Source: DAISKN01 sp964553925
GTDB taxonomy: Bacteria > Acidobacteriota > Vicinamibacteria > Marinacidobacterales > SMYC01
DNA length: 64,000 nucleotides
Assembly: GCA_964553925.1 (NCBI GenBank)
Contig: CAZKNR010000560.1
Location: 1 to 64,000 of the forward strand
Direction: 5' to 3'
The translations under genes were made by a program, and so were the position numbers. Positions 56,585 to 64,000 of this stretch are shown one piece after another; within the stretch, counting starts at the first letter, position 1, and the number at the start of each line of letters is the position of its first letter. A model generated the notes under the pieces. That model was not told where the DNA came from. It saw only the letters and a list, made by a program, of their open reading frames with translations, and ran no database searches.

Positions 56585-59026
56585 TCATCGGGCCAGAGCT
56601 TCGAGCTTCCTTCGGGCTTCGGAGAAGCGCTCGCGAAGCGCGGGGATCGCAGCACTGCCGAACCCCTCCACGAGCCGGGCCTCGGCGACCGCCATCCACG
56701 CCAGGAGCTCTCGAGCGGAGCGGCTCGCGGCCTCGTTCTCCCGGCTCCCCACCTCGTTCACCCAAACGGCCCCGGTGTGGGCGAACGGATAGCTATCCAT
56801 GACCGGCCACACGGCTTCGCCGCCGTGGGCCCGGGCGGCGATCCATCCACCGGCGGGCACGGGAACCTTGCCGCTGTAAATCCGTCTTCCGGGAGCAACC
56901 AGGCCCTCGTCCTTCCACACGACCTTCCCGTTCACGAGCACTTCCACCGTCTCGACGGGCACGGCCGAGATCAGCATGAGGCGAAAGTCGGCGTGACTCC
57001 CGCCTGCGCCGGAGAGGATTTCACCGGGTCCCGCTCCCCCCACTTCGAAATCGAGGAACGGCCCCGTCGTGACAAAGCTCCTACCGCGTCTCAAGCCCTC
57101 GAGATAGCTGGCGAGATTCAGCGGCCCGTCCAACTTCACGTAGACGCGGGTCGCTCCCACCGTCATGGAGCGGTAGAAGTTGGAAAAGGCGTCGGTTCCC
57201 GCAGAGGGAGCGATGGGGAGGCCCAGGTTCAGAAGCCGGTACCAGGCGTCCGCCGTCCCCCGCTCGTCGCTCCACAAGCATGCGATCTCGAGCGTGTCGA
57301 CGAGCCCGTGGATCGCTTCGGGCACGAGCGCGAGCGGAAGGTTGCGCGGAGTCCCGTCCTCGGGGAAAGGCTCCGGGGCCATCACGGGGTGCACGAACGA
57401 GTTCACTCCGCCCTGGCGCCGGGTCTCCTCGAGGGCGCTTCCGTTCACGCGGTCGTCCCTTCCGTAGACGGGATAGGCGGGTCCCCAGAACCAGGGCCAG
57501 TGCGGCGACGAGATCCCGATGAGGCCCATGTGGCCGAGAAAGTGAGGCCGGACTTCCTGCCCGAAGACGATGAGGGGCGGCGACGGGCCGAGCCGAGTCC
57601 AGGACGCCCATTCGAAGTCGGTGAGCCGCGTGTGCAGGTTCGCCATGAGAGGAGTCGCGACGTCGAGGTCTTCGGCGGCGAGAACGGTCAGGAGTGAGTC
57701 AGGGTGGAGACGATACGGACCTCCGTAGTTCAGATGGAAGTGGTGATCGCCCGAGTACCACCCACCTTCTCCTCCGCTCCAGAGCGGGGCGAGCTCAAGA
57801 TCCGCGACCGCGCTCTCACCCGCTCCCGCCGCGACCGTCGCGGTCTCGAGGGGGGTGGAGAGCCCGTGGGTGGCCTCGACGCGAAGGGTACCGGCGGGCG
57901 CTTCGACTTCGAGCACTCCATTCGAGTAGAGGTAGACCTTCCCGCTCTGGGAATCGAATCGCGGTTGCGACGCTTCCGAGACCACGGGATGCCCGGAAGC
58001 GTCGGAAACGTGAAGCCGCGCCGCCAGAGGACGGCGCGTGCCCTTCGCACGGGTGCGAATCTGAACGCGCGCCGTCGGCGCTCCCCAGTCCCACGCGATG
58101 GGATCGACCTCCTCGATCGCACCTCCCCCGCGAGCGACTCTCTTCAGTCGAAACTGCTGGTCGGAGTCCGCCTCGACGAAGTAGATGGTGCCGCCGTCCG
58201 AGGAATAGGCGGGCATGATCGGGAGGCCGTCTCCGGCGGTCACGCGGATACCGGGTCCGCCTGCGAGATCCTTGAGCCACAGCGCCCACCGATCGGGATC
58301 GGGGAGGGGCACGACGAGGCTCCCGCCGCTCGGGTCGAGGGCGGGCCGCATCTGGGAGCCGATGGATTCCTCGAGCAAGACCCGGGAACCTCCCGTGCTC
58401 GTATCGAGCACGGAGACGCTGTCGCCCGTCTGCGCCTTGGAGACGAAAACGATCTCCCGGTCCGAGACCGGGAGCGGACAGAGCTCCAGCCCCTTCGCCT
58501 CGGTGAGCCGCGTCTTCTCCCCGCTCGCGAGCTCCATCCGCCACAGATCGAGGTCGCCCGCCTGCGCCGAGGCGTAGAGGATCGCCCGCCCATCCAGGGA
58601 GTAGATGGGATCGAGGAGAATCGCCGGCTCCTGCACCAGCACCTCCTCGGCCCCGTTCGCGACGTCGAGGCGCACCAGGGTCGTATTCCGCGTATCGTCG
58701 CGCACGAACACGATGGACCCGGCATCGGGAGACCAGCGCGGCCGGAAGTCCATCCCGGCTCCGTCGGTCAATCGGCGGGCCCGCTTCGACTCGAGATCGA
58801 GGATCCAGAGCCATCCCCTCGCCGAAAAGGCGATACTCCTCCCGTCGGGCGAGGGCGCCGGATCAGAGGGACCGGCGTTGAGATAAGGGAGCTCGTATCC
58901 CTCGAGGTAGACGTGGTGGCTGTAGCCCTCGACCTTCGGGTAGCGGTTCGTCCACTGAGCCGTCCCGGTTCCTCCGGAAAGCGAGACCACCAGGACCGTC
59001 GACCAAAGAATTCTTTTCCGGGACAT
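56585..59026 (-). CDS. Secreted beta-propeller/CehA-McbA-type hydrolase, copy 2
   Basis: An 813-residue paralogue of the next gene with the same order of parts. It has a signal peptide (ILWSTVLVVSLSGGTGTAQ) and propeller repeats (APSPDGRSIAFSARGWLWIL, RPRWSPDAGSIVFVRDD). The insert is PTARVQIRTRAKGTRRPLAA, and the CehA domain has GWYSGDHHFHLNYGGPYRLH (H-x-H) and APSAGTDAFSNFYRSMTVGA. The two differ throughout, so the duplication is old and the specificities may differ. ATG 59026 is preferred; the frame is open to 59302 inside the peptidase gene. Confidence 0.92.
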   Translation of the reverse strand: MSRKRILWSTVLVVSLSGGTGTAQWTNRYPKVEGYSHHVYLEGYELPYLNAGPSDPAPSPDGRSIAFSARGWLWILDLESKRARRLTDGAGMDFRPRWSPDAGSIVFVRDDTRNTTLVRLDVANGAEEVLVQEPAILLDPIYSLDGRAILYASAQAGDLDLWRMELASGEKTRLTEAKGLELCPLPVSDREIVFVSKAQTGDSVSVLDTSTGGSRVLLEESIGSQMRPALDPSGGSLVVPLPDPDRWALWLKDLAGGPGIRVTAGDGLPIMPAYSSDGGTIYFVEADSDQQFRLKRVARGGGAIEEVDPIAWDWGAPTARVQIRTRAKGTRRPLAARLHVSDASGHPVVSEASQPRFDSQSGKVYLYSNGVLEVEAPAGTLRVEATHGLSTPLETATVAAGAGESAVADLELAPLWSGGEGGWYSGDHHFHLNYGGPYRLHPDSLLTVLAAEDLDVATPLMANLHTRLTDFEWASWTRLGPSPPLIVFGQEVRPHFLGHMGLIGISSPHWPWFWGPAYPVYGRDDRVNGSALEETRRQGGVNSFVHPVMAPEPFPEDGTPRNLPLALVPEAIHGLVDTLEIACLWSDERGTADAWYRLLNLGLPIAPSAGTDAFSNFYRSMTVGATRVYVKLDGPLNLASYLEGLRRGRSFVTTGPFLDFEVGGAGPGEILSGAGGSHADFRLMLISAVPVETVEVLVNGKVVWKDEGLVAPGRRIYSGKVPVPAGGWIAARAHGGEAVWPVMDSYPFAHTGAVWVNEVGSRENEAASRSARELLAWMAVAEARLVEGFGSAAIPALRERFSEARRKLEALAR

Positions 59027-59046
59027 CGCGTCGCTCGCGGCCTTCC

Positions 59047-60228
59047 TCAGAACTCCCGTATGGAGGCCACTTCCGCGGCGGAGAGTTTCTCGATCATGGC
59101 GACGACGAGTGCTACGGTGTGGTCGTAATCGGCCCGGTCGATGATCCCCGACTGACTGTGTCCGTAGCGGGTCGGGACCCCGATGTTGACCGCGGGCACG
59201 CCTCGCGCCGACTTCTGCACCATCGCCGCGTCCTCTCCATAGCCGGTCACGGATTCGAACTGGATGGGGATTCCGGAATCCCTGGCGACGCCGATGATCC
59301 ACTCGACGTAGTTGTTGTTCGGAATCATGCTGTTGTCGAAAACGAAAATGCCCGGGCCGGACCCGAGCTCTTCTTGAGAGAGCGTTTTCGAGGTGAGGAG
59401 CGGGAAATCGCTGGCGATCCCGATCTCGAGGTTGATCACGATGTCCGGCTCGGTGCTGGCAGCGACGACCGAGGCGCCCCGGAGGCCGATCTCTTCCTGC
59501 ACCGTGGCAGCCACCTGCACGCTATTGGGGTGGACGCGCCCTTTCAATTTGCGAAGGGCCTCGGTGATGACGGCGAGCCCCACCCGATCGTCCCAGGCCC
59601 TTGCGAGATAGCGTCCAGTGCCGTTCAGCTCGCGAAACTCGTTGTCGTAGGCGATGGGAAGCCCGGGGCGGACGCCCATCCGTTCGACTTCCTCACGGCT
59701 TCGGGCGCCGACGTCGAGGAACATCTCCTCGAGCGGCACCATGCGATCCCTCTCCTCCGGACGAAGGATGTGTCCCGACTTCATACCCGTGTAGCCGTAG
59801 ACGAGACCGCGCGCCGTCAATATCGTCATGCGCTGGGTGAGGACGCTCTGGGCGAAGTACCCTCCCACGCCATTGAAGTAGATGAAGCCGTCCTCGTCGA
59901 TGTGGCGCACGAGGAATCCGACTTCGTCCATATGGGCCATGAGCAGAACCCGCGGCGATCCCGAGCTCCCCTCGAGCGTTCCCAGAAGATTCCCCAAGCC
60001 ATCGGTGCGCAAGTTGGCGAGGAGCCCCGCCCATTCCCGCCTCAGGATGTTCCGCACCGATCCCTCGAATCCGACGACCCCGTGCGCGTTCGTGAGCTCC
60101 GCGAGGAGCCGCGCGGTCTCGTCCGGCGTCTGCGCCGATAGCTCCCGCAACGAGAGCACGAACAGACAACCCGTCAGGATGAGGCCACTCCAAACGCTCT
60201 TCAGACAATCTGCGGGTTCGCGCTTCAT
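59047..60228 (-). CDS. Exported M42-family metallopeptidase
   Basis: A 393-residue di-zinc aminopeptidase with a signal or anchor (VWSGLILTGCLFVLSLRELS). Metal and catalytic residues: VLLMAHMDEVGFLVRHIDED (His), YLARAWDDRVGLAVITEAL (bridging Asp), QVAATVQEEIGLRGASVVAA (Glu-Glu) and VPTRYGHSQSGIIDRADYDH (final His). The LTARGLVYGYTGMK block is the M42 beta-rich domain. ATG 60228 has a strong GGAGG site. It is downstream of the TonB receptor, past a hairpin, and probably feeds on peptides brought in by it. Confidence 0.93.
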   Translation of the reverse strand: MKREPADCLKSVWSGLILTGCLFVLSLRELSAQTPDETARLLAELTNAHGVVGFEGSVRNILRREWAGLLANLRTDGLGNLLGTLEGSSGSPRVLLMAHMDEVGFLVRHIDEDGFIYFNGVGGYFAQSVLTQRMTILTARGLVYGYTGMKSGHILRPEERDRMVPLEEMFLDVGARSREEVERMGVRPGLPIAYDNEFRELNGTGRYLARAWDDRVGLAVITEALRKLKGRVHPNSVQVAATVQEEIGLRGASVVAASTEPDIVINLEIGIASDFPLLTSKTLSQEELGSGPGIFVFDNSMIPNNNYVEWIIGVARDSGIPIQFESVTGYGEDAAMVQKSARGVPAVNIGVPTRYGHSQSGIIDRADYDHTVALVVAMIEKLSAAEVASIREF

Positions 60229-60316
60229 GAAGCTTCCTCCTATCGACGGGGGTGGATTTCCGGAGATGTCGGGAGAGTCCGACGGCCGGCGGCCAACTGG
60301 GGTCGAGAACGAAGAT

Positions 60317-60348
60317 CGGGCCGCCGAGCCGATGCGCCCGGCGGCCCG
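60317..60348 (-). terminator. Hairpin after the TonB receptor gene
   Basis: CGGGCCGCCG (60317-60326) and CGGCGGCCCG (60339-60348) form a perfect ten-base GC stem with a 12-base loop, a few bases after the receptor stop. On the minus strand it is followed by ATCTTCGTTCT, which is only moderately T-rich. It may be an intrinsic terminator or an attenuator separating the abundant receptor from the peptidase genes. Confidence 0.7.
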
Positions 60349-60355
60349 AAGCCTG

Positions 60356-63300
60356 TCAGTAGTAGACCTTGATTCCGAACTGCCACTCCCGGGCCGGCAC
60401 CGCCGTGGCTCCGATGCGCCCGAACCCGGCGGAAGCGATGTCCACCACGGGATTGCCGAGATTGACGGTATTGAAGAGGTTGTAGACCTCGGCGCGAATC
60501 TCGAGCCGCGTCCGCTCACCCGGAAGCTGGATGAGCTTGGAGAAGGAGAGGTCGACGTTGATCAGGCGCGGTCCCATGATCGGATTTCGCGGAGACGTTC
60601 CGAACTCGCTCGGCCCCGTTCGCTGGAAGGCAGCGGTATTGAACCACTGCTGCGCCGTCTGGGGGCCCGCATTGGGATCTCCGACCAGGTTGGGCCGGCA
60701 AACGGGAGTCCAGTTCCCCGCTGTATTGCAGGGGTCGGCGCTGTCGTAGGGTGAGAAGGGACGGCCGCTTTGGTAGGTCCAGATGCTCGTCACCACCCAG
60801 TCGCCGAGGATGTGACCCAATACCCCTTCGCTCAAGTATTTTTTGTCGGGACCGACTGGAATCTGCCAGGTCTCGTGCACCACCAGCCGATGTCGGGCGT
60901 CGAAGAACGAGTTGGCCCATTCGACCTCCGGGTCGTCCGCATTCTGAGGCGTCATCACCCACGTCCGGTTGGTGGCTCCGGAATGGAAGTGCGAAGAGAG
61001 GTCCATGGACTTGGACAGGGTATAGGCCACGCCGAAGCTCAGCCCGTCGGAGAAACGACGGAAGAGGCTCGTCTCCCAGCCGTTGTAAGTGGACCGACCC
61101 CAGTTGGTGGTTTGCAGAACCGACGTGAAACCGGGATAGCGGCGATAGGTGTCCTTGTTCGACTGGGTGATCCCTGAGAGCTCGTTGTACGGCTGGTTGA
61201 TCTCCTCGAACTGCAGGAGCTTGCTGCCCCGGTTTCCGACGTAGGCCGTCTCGAGAATCGTGCTCTTGAGGACCTCCCACTGGAGACTGATGTTCCAGGC
61301 CGTGGTGTAGGGCGTGATGATGTTCGGATCGGTGACGTAGAGCTGTCCGATGGGCTGCCCGGAGTACCCCGGTCCCGGGTTCAGCGGCGCCACCGCATAG
61401 TCCTCCCGCTCGAGACCCAGGAGAGGGTCGGCGAGGGTGGTGTTGCGAATGACGGGCTGGTAGTAGAACGGGTAGGAGAGAAGCTGCTGGAGGGTGGTGT
61501 TGTTCTTGAGCTGGTTGTGGAAGACGCCCGCACCGCCGCGGAGCGCCAGGGTACCGTCGCCGCGGATGTCCCAGGAGATGCCGACCCGCGGTTGGATGTT
61601 GTTGTAGTCGGGGAAGTACGTTCCCCGTTCGGGAAGATCGAAGGCTGGATCGCCCGCGAGGGCAATCTGGCCGATGCCGCTCAGAGGAACGTTCGGCGTG
61701 GGCGCCTCGATCTCGAAAAAGGTGGAGGTCTCGCCCGTCTTGTGGATGATGGGGCTGTAGAAGTCCCATCGGAGCCCGAGGTTGAGCACCAGCCGGTCGC
61801 TCACGGTAAAGTCGTCCTGGAAGAAGAGCCCCGTGTTCCAGTTGTTCTGGTCCATCAAGGTCCTGCCGCCGGCGAAGTTGAACTCGCGCGCGCGGCCGAG
61901 CAAGAAGTCGGCGAAGGAGTCTCCCGAATACCGCCCGTCGAAAACGAACCGCCCCACGTAGAAGAAGCCCACGTCGTTCTTCTCGCGACCCTTCCGCATC
62001 TCGCCGCCGAACTTCAAAAAATGATCCCCGGTGTCCCAGGTGAACACGTCGGTCACCTGGATCTCGTAGTTGTCGTTCGTGCTCGGTCCCTGAATCTGAT
62101 TGCCGATCCCGGACATTCCCGTGATGTTGAACTCGGGAAGGCCGATGCCCCCGATGACGTCCTGCGGGCGCTCGTACCCGACCCCGTAGTCCAGCGGGTC
62201 GAGGAAGGGTAGGTTCGAGGAAGCGTTCTCCCGGGTGTAGACGCCGCCGCGCAGCTCGTTGAACCTCTCGGCGGAGAGGATGGTGTTCAAGCCGACGGTG
62301 TAGTGTCCGACGGTTTGGTCGAGTGTGTTGGGGAATCCGTCGTAGCGCGCAACGCCCGCTCCCTGAACGGGGTTGAACTGGGCAGTCTGCTGATAGAAGT
62401 GCCGGTAGAACACCGACCAGTTGTCGCTGAAGTTGTGGTCCAGGCGGGCGATGAACTGGTCGTAGTTGTTCGTCGACTCCGGAGAGGAAACGTAGTTGTT
62501 CGCTCTGGCTGCGGCCCCCGAGATATTGGGAAGCGGCATCAACTCCAGCAAAGCGGCGGCGGCGGGATCGATTCGATTGGCTGGGATGACGTTCCCAGGG
62601 AACTGTTGTCCGGTGGTCGGATCGACGATCGGCTTCGTGAGGAAGCCGAAATTGCCTGCCCTTTCCCCTGCCGTCGCCACGATCGTCTGGTTGGTCAAAC
62701 CCCGGGCGAGGCGATAGCCCTCGTAGGAGCCGAAGACGAACGTCTTGTTCCGGATGATGGGGCCTCCGAAGGTCGCGCCGTACTGCTTCTGGCTCAGCGG
62801 AGGAGGCTCGTTGATGGCGAAGTAATCCTTCGACTGAAACGCGTCATCGCGCATGAAGAGCCAGCCGGCGCCGGAGAAATCGTTGCTGCCCGACTTGGTC
62901 ACGACTTGGACGATGGATCCGGCGTTGCGCCCGAACTCGGCCGAGAAGTTGCTCGTCTGGATCTTGAACTCCTGGACGGCGTCGGGATTGGGCTTGACGT
63001 CGGCGGTGTTTCCGTTCAGCTCGTTGCTCGACACACCGTCCATGAGAAAGTTGTTGGCGTCGTCTCGCTGGCCGTGCACGTAGTACGTGCTTCCGGCCTG
63101 GGTGCGCTGTTCCCGGGTCGTAACGCCGGGCACGAGCAGACCCAGGTCGACGAAATTCCGGCCGTTGAGCGGCATGGCGACGATCGCCGTCTGATCGACG
63201 ACCTTCCCCACCGTCGAGGTCCTCGTTTGTACGACGGTGGTCTCCGCGGAAACGGTGATGGTCTCGGCCACCTCTCCCAGCGGCATCTTGAGGTCGAGTC

Positions 63301-63616
63301 GCGTCTCCTGGTTGACTTGAATCACCACACCGCTGGCGACGGAGGTGCGGAATCCGGAGAGCTCCGCTCGTACTTCGTACGTTCCCGGCTGCAGACCGAC
63401 GATCGCGTACTGACCCCGGCCGTCGGTCGTAGTTGCGCGAGTCAAGCCGGTGCCGGTGTTCGTAGCGGTGACAGTGACTCCGGGAAGTACGCCGCCGGTG
63501 TCGTCCTGGGCCTGGCCCAGAAGCGTTCCCAGGCTGACCTGACTCGAGACCGTCGCCGGCAGCGCCAAAAGCAGCGCGGTCGCGATCCAACTACGCCATC
63601 TCGTCTTCATCTTCAT
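60356..63616 (-). CDS. Oar-like TonB-dependent receptor with carboxypeptidase-regulatory domain
   Basis: A 1086-residue outer-membrane receptor. A signal peptide (SWIATALLLALPATVSSQ) is followed by an N-terminal CarboxypepD_reg domain (LLGQAQDDTGGVLPGVTVTA, then GQYAIVGLQPGTYEVRAELS). The plug has ITVSAETTVVQTRTSTVGKV, NGRNFVDLGLLVPGV, NNFLMDGVSSNELNGNTADV and VQEFKIQTSNFSAEFGRNAG, followed by a 22-strand-type barrel. This is the form typical of Acidobacteriota. It takes up or handles large substrates, with TonB energy; peptides are likely given the flanking M28 and M42 peptidases. ATG 63616 has a good GGGAGG region upstream. Confidence 0.95.
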   Translation of the reverse strand: MKMKTRWRSWIATALLLALPATVSSQVSLGTLLGQAQDDTGGVLPGVTVTATNTGTGLTRATTTDGRGQYAIVGLQPGTYEVRAELSGFRTSVASGVVIQVNQETRLDLKMPLGEVAETITVSAETTVVQTRTSTVGKVVDQTAIVAMPLNGRNFVDLGLLVPGVTTREQRTQAGSTYYVHGQRDDANNFLMDGVSSNELNGNTADVKPNPDAVQEFKIQTSNFSAEFGRNAGSIVQVVTKSGSNDFSGAGWLFMRDDAFQSKDYFAINEPPPLSQKQYGATFGGPIIRNKTFVFGSYEGYRLARGLTNQTIVATAGERAGNFGFLTKPIVDPTTGQQFPGNVIPANRIDPAAAALLELMPLPNISGAAARANNYVSSPESTNNYDQFIARLDHNFSDNWSVFYRHFYQQTAQFNPVQGAGVARYDGFPNTLDQTVGHYTVGLNTILSAERFNELRGGVYTRENASSNLPFLDPLDYGVGYERPQDVIGGIGLPEFNITGMSGIGNQIQGPSTNDNYEIQVTDVFTWDTGDHFLKFGGEMRKGREKNDVGFFYVGRFVFDGRYSGDSFADFLLGRAREFNFAGGRTLMDQNNWNTGLFFQDDFTVSDRLVLNLGLRWDFYSPIIHKTGETSTFFEIEAPTPNVPLSGIGQIALAGDPAFDLPERGTYFPDYNNIQPRVGISWDIRGDGTLALRGGAGVFHNQLKNNTTLQQLLSYPFYYQPVIRNTTLADPLLGLEREDYAVAPLNPGPGYSGQPIGQLYVTDPNIITPYTTAWNISLQWEVLKSTILETAYVGNRGSKLLQFEEINQPYNELSGITQSNKDTYRRYPGFTSVLQTTNWGRSTYNGWETSLFRRFSDGLSFGVAYTLSKSMDLSSHFHSGATNRTWVMTPQNADDPEVEWANSFFDARHRLVVHETWQIPVGPDKKYLSEGVLGHILGDWVVTSIWTYQSGRPFSPYDSADPCNTAGNWTPVCRPNLVGDPNAGPQTAQQWFNTAAFQRTGPSEFGTSPRNPIMGPRLINVDLSFSKLIQLPGERTRLEIRAEVYNLFNTVNLGNPVVDIASAGFGRIGATAVPAREWQFGIKVYY

Positions 63617-63656
63617 ACCTTGCCTCCCTGAAAGTCGCTCGTACGAATGTTTGGAA

Positions 63657-64000
63657 TCAATTGCTGCCCGAGGTGCTTCCCTGCGATCGCCGGGTCACGA
63701 AGCCCGGCCGTCCGTCCTGGTTCGCGAGAGCCTTCGCGCTCGCGTAGACGAGCCGCACGATCTTTTCCATCTTGGAGTAGTTGATCCGGTCCCAGGTGTC
63801 GTTGGCGGTGTGATAGTCGGGGTGCTCGCCCGTGTTGAAGAAGCCTACGGGCACGCCATGGACGGCGAAGGGATAGTGATCGCTCCGCGAGAACCAGCCC
63901 TCCCGGTCGTCTCCATCCGTCTTGTAGTCGAGGGTGAGCCCGATGTTCCGGTTCTCGGCCTCGACGACCCGCCGAATGTCGGGGCTGTACAAGGTGCCGA
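63657..64000 (-). CDS. C-terminal part of an M28-family metallopeptidase (cut by window edge)
   Basis: The last 113 codons are inside the window. They read GLTLDYKTDGDDREGWFSRS, then DHYPFAVHGVPVGFFNTGEH and PDYHTANDTWDRINYSKMEK. The S-D-H-x-x-F ... G-x-P-x-x-x-F/F-x-x-G-x-H-x-D-Y-H-x-x-x-D pattern is the C-terminal zinc-site part of M28 aminopeptidases (final His in YHTANDT). The start lies beyond base 64000. It is the first gene of the TonB/peptidase run visible here. Confidence 0.9.
   Translation of the reverse strand, partial: GTLYSPDIRRVVEAENRNIGLTLDYKTDGDDREGWFSRSDHYPFAVHGVPVGFFNTGEHPDYHTANDTWDRINYSKMEKIVRLVYASAKALANQDGRPGFVTRRSQGSTSGSN

Noticed and set aside
1..64000. tRNA, rRNA or riboswitch genes
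   Set aside because: I looked through the intergenic stretches by eye and saw no tRNA arm pattern, rRNA sequence or known riboswitch core; a covariance-model scan would be the decisive test.

Overview
The window is a GC-rich bacterial chromosome segment. Its gene content fits Acidobacteriota, perhaps a Vicinamibacteria- or Thermoanaerobaculia-like lineage: an Oar-type TonB receptor with a carboxypeptidase-regulatory domain, paired beta-propeller/CehA-type hydrolases, GWxTD-TPR and DUF5916 proteins, DUF2961, and fragments of Pkn-type kinase and MacB/ADOP-type permease genes. This is an inference from gene content; no rRNA or tRNA gene was found to anchor it.

Layout. 1-5.5 kb: envelope and surface-sugar genes (a cut FAD enzyme, two polytopic GT-C-like proteins, a methyltransferase, a PilZ protein). 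5.75-9.3 kb: asparaginase, then an accessory patch with a frameshifted kup 3' remnant, a Xre/RES toxin-antitoxin pair with a visible promoter and operator, a DUF4160 remnant plus DUF2442, and an amidase fragment. 9.3-19.5 kb: a tightly overlapping minus-strand operon for branched acyl-CoA degradation (RidA, carboxylase beta, AtuA-like, enoyl-CoA hydratase, carboxylase alpha, Kup). A two-gene AAA ATPase + TOPRIM-like cassette, which looks like an OLD/RloAB/PARIS-type defence module, sits inside it. 19.5-31.8 kb: outer-membrane proteins, a tannase-like lipoprotein, a deoxyhypusine-synthase-like protein, gmhA, queA, thioredoxin, divergent TetR and ArsR/CDF metal units, a GH-like hydrolase and a D-threonine aldolase-like enzyme. 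31.9-37.2 kb: a two-component system divergent from an MFS/DUF5916 operon across a shared dyad operator. 37.2-45.5 kb: a run of plus-strand genes. Its core (flavin halogenase-like oxidoreductase, methyltransferase, ABC exporter, short S8 peptidase) looks like a small peptide or natural-product maturation and export cassette. 45.5-51.98 kb: a decay zone packed with cut genes (PIN, serine hydrolase, Ser/Thr kinase, FtsX-like permease, response regulator, DHFR-like reductase, IS91-type transposase, DUF2961, sugar-phosphate epimerase) around intact rhodanese, SMP-30, lipoprotein and RHH/GNAT genes. 52-64 kb: a minus-strand secreted-hydrolase set (M28 peptidase, large TonB receptor, M42 peptidase, two tandem propeller/CehA proteins, GWxTD-TPR).

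Cross-cutting observations. Many gene junctions are 4-base ATGA/GTGA overlaps, once apparently CTGA, so translational coupling is widespread. Several regulator or antitoxin genes (TetR, ArsR, two RHH antitoxins) have a good -10 box ending about 6-7 bases before the start codon, which predicts leaderless mRNAs. The best candidates for an undescribed system are the AAA/TOPRIM pair inside the carboxylase operon and the halogenase-like/methyltransferase/ABC/S8 cassette.
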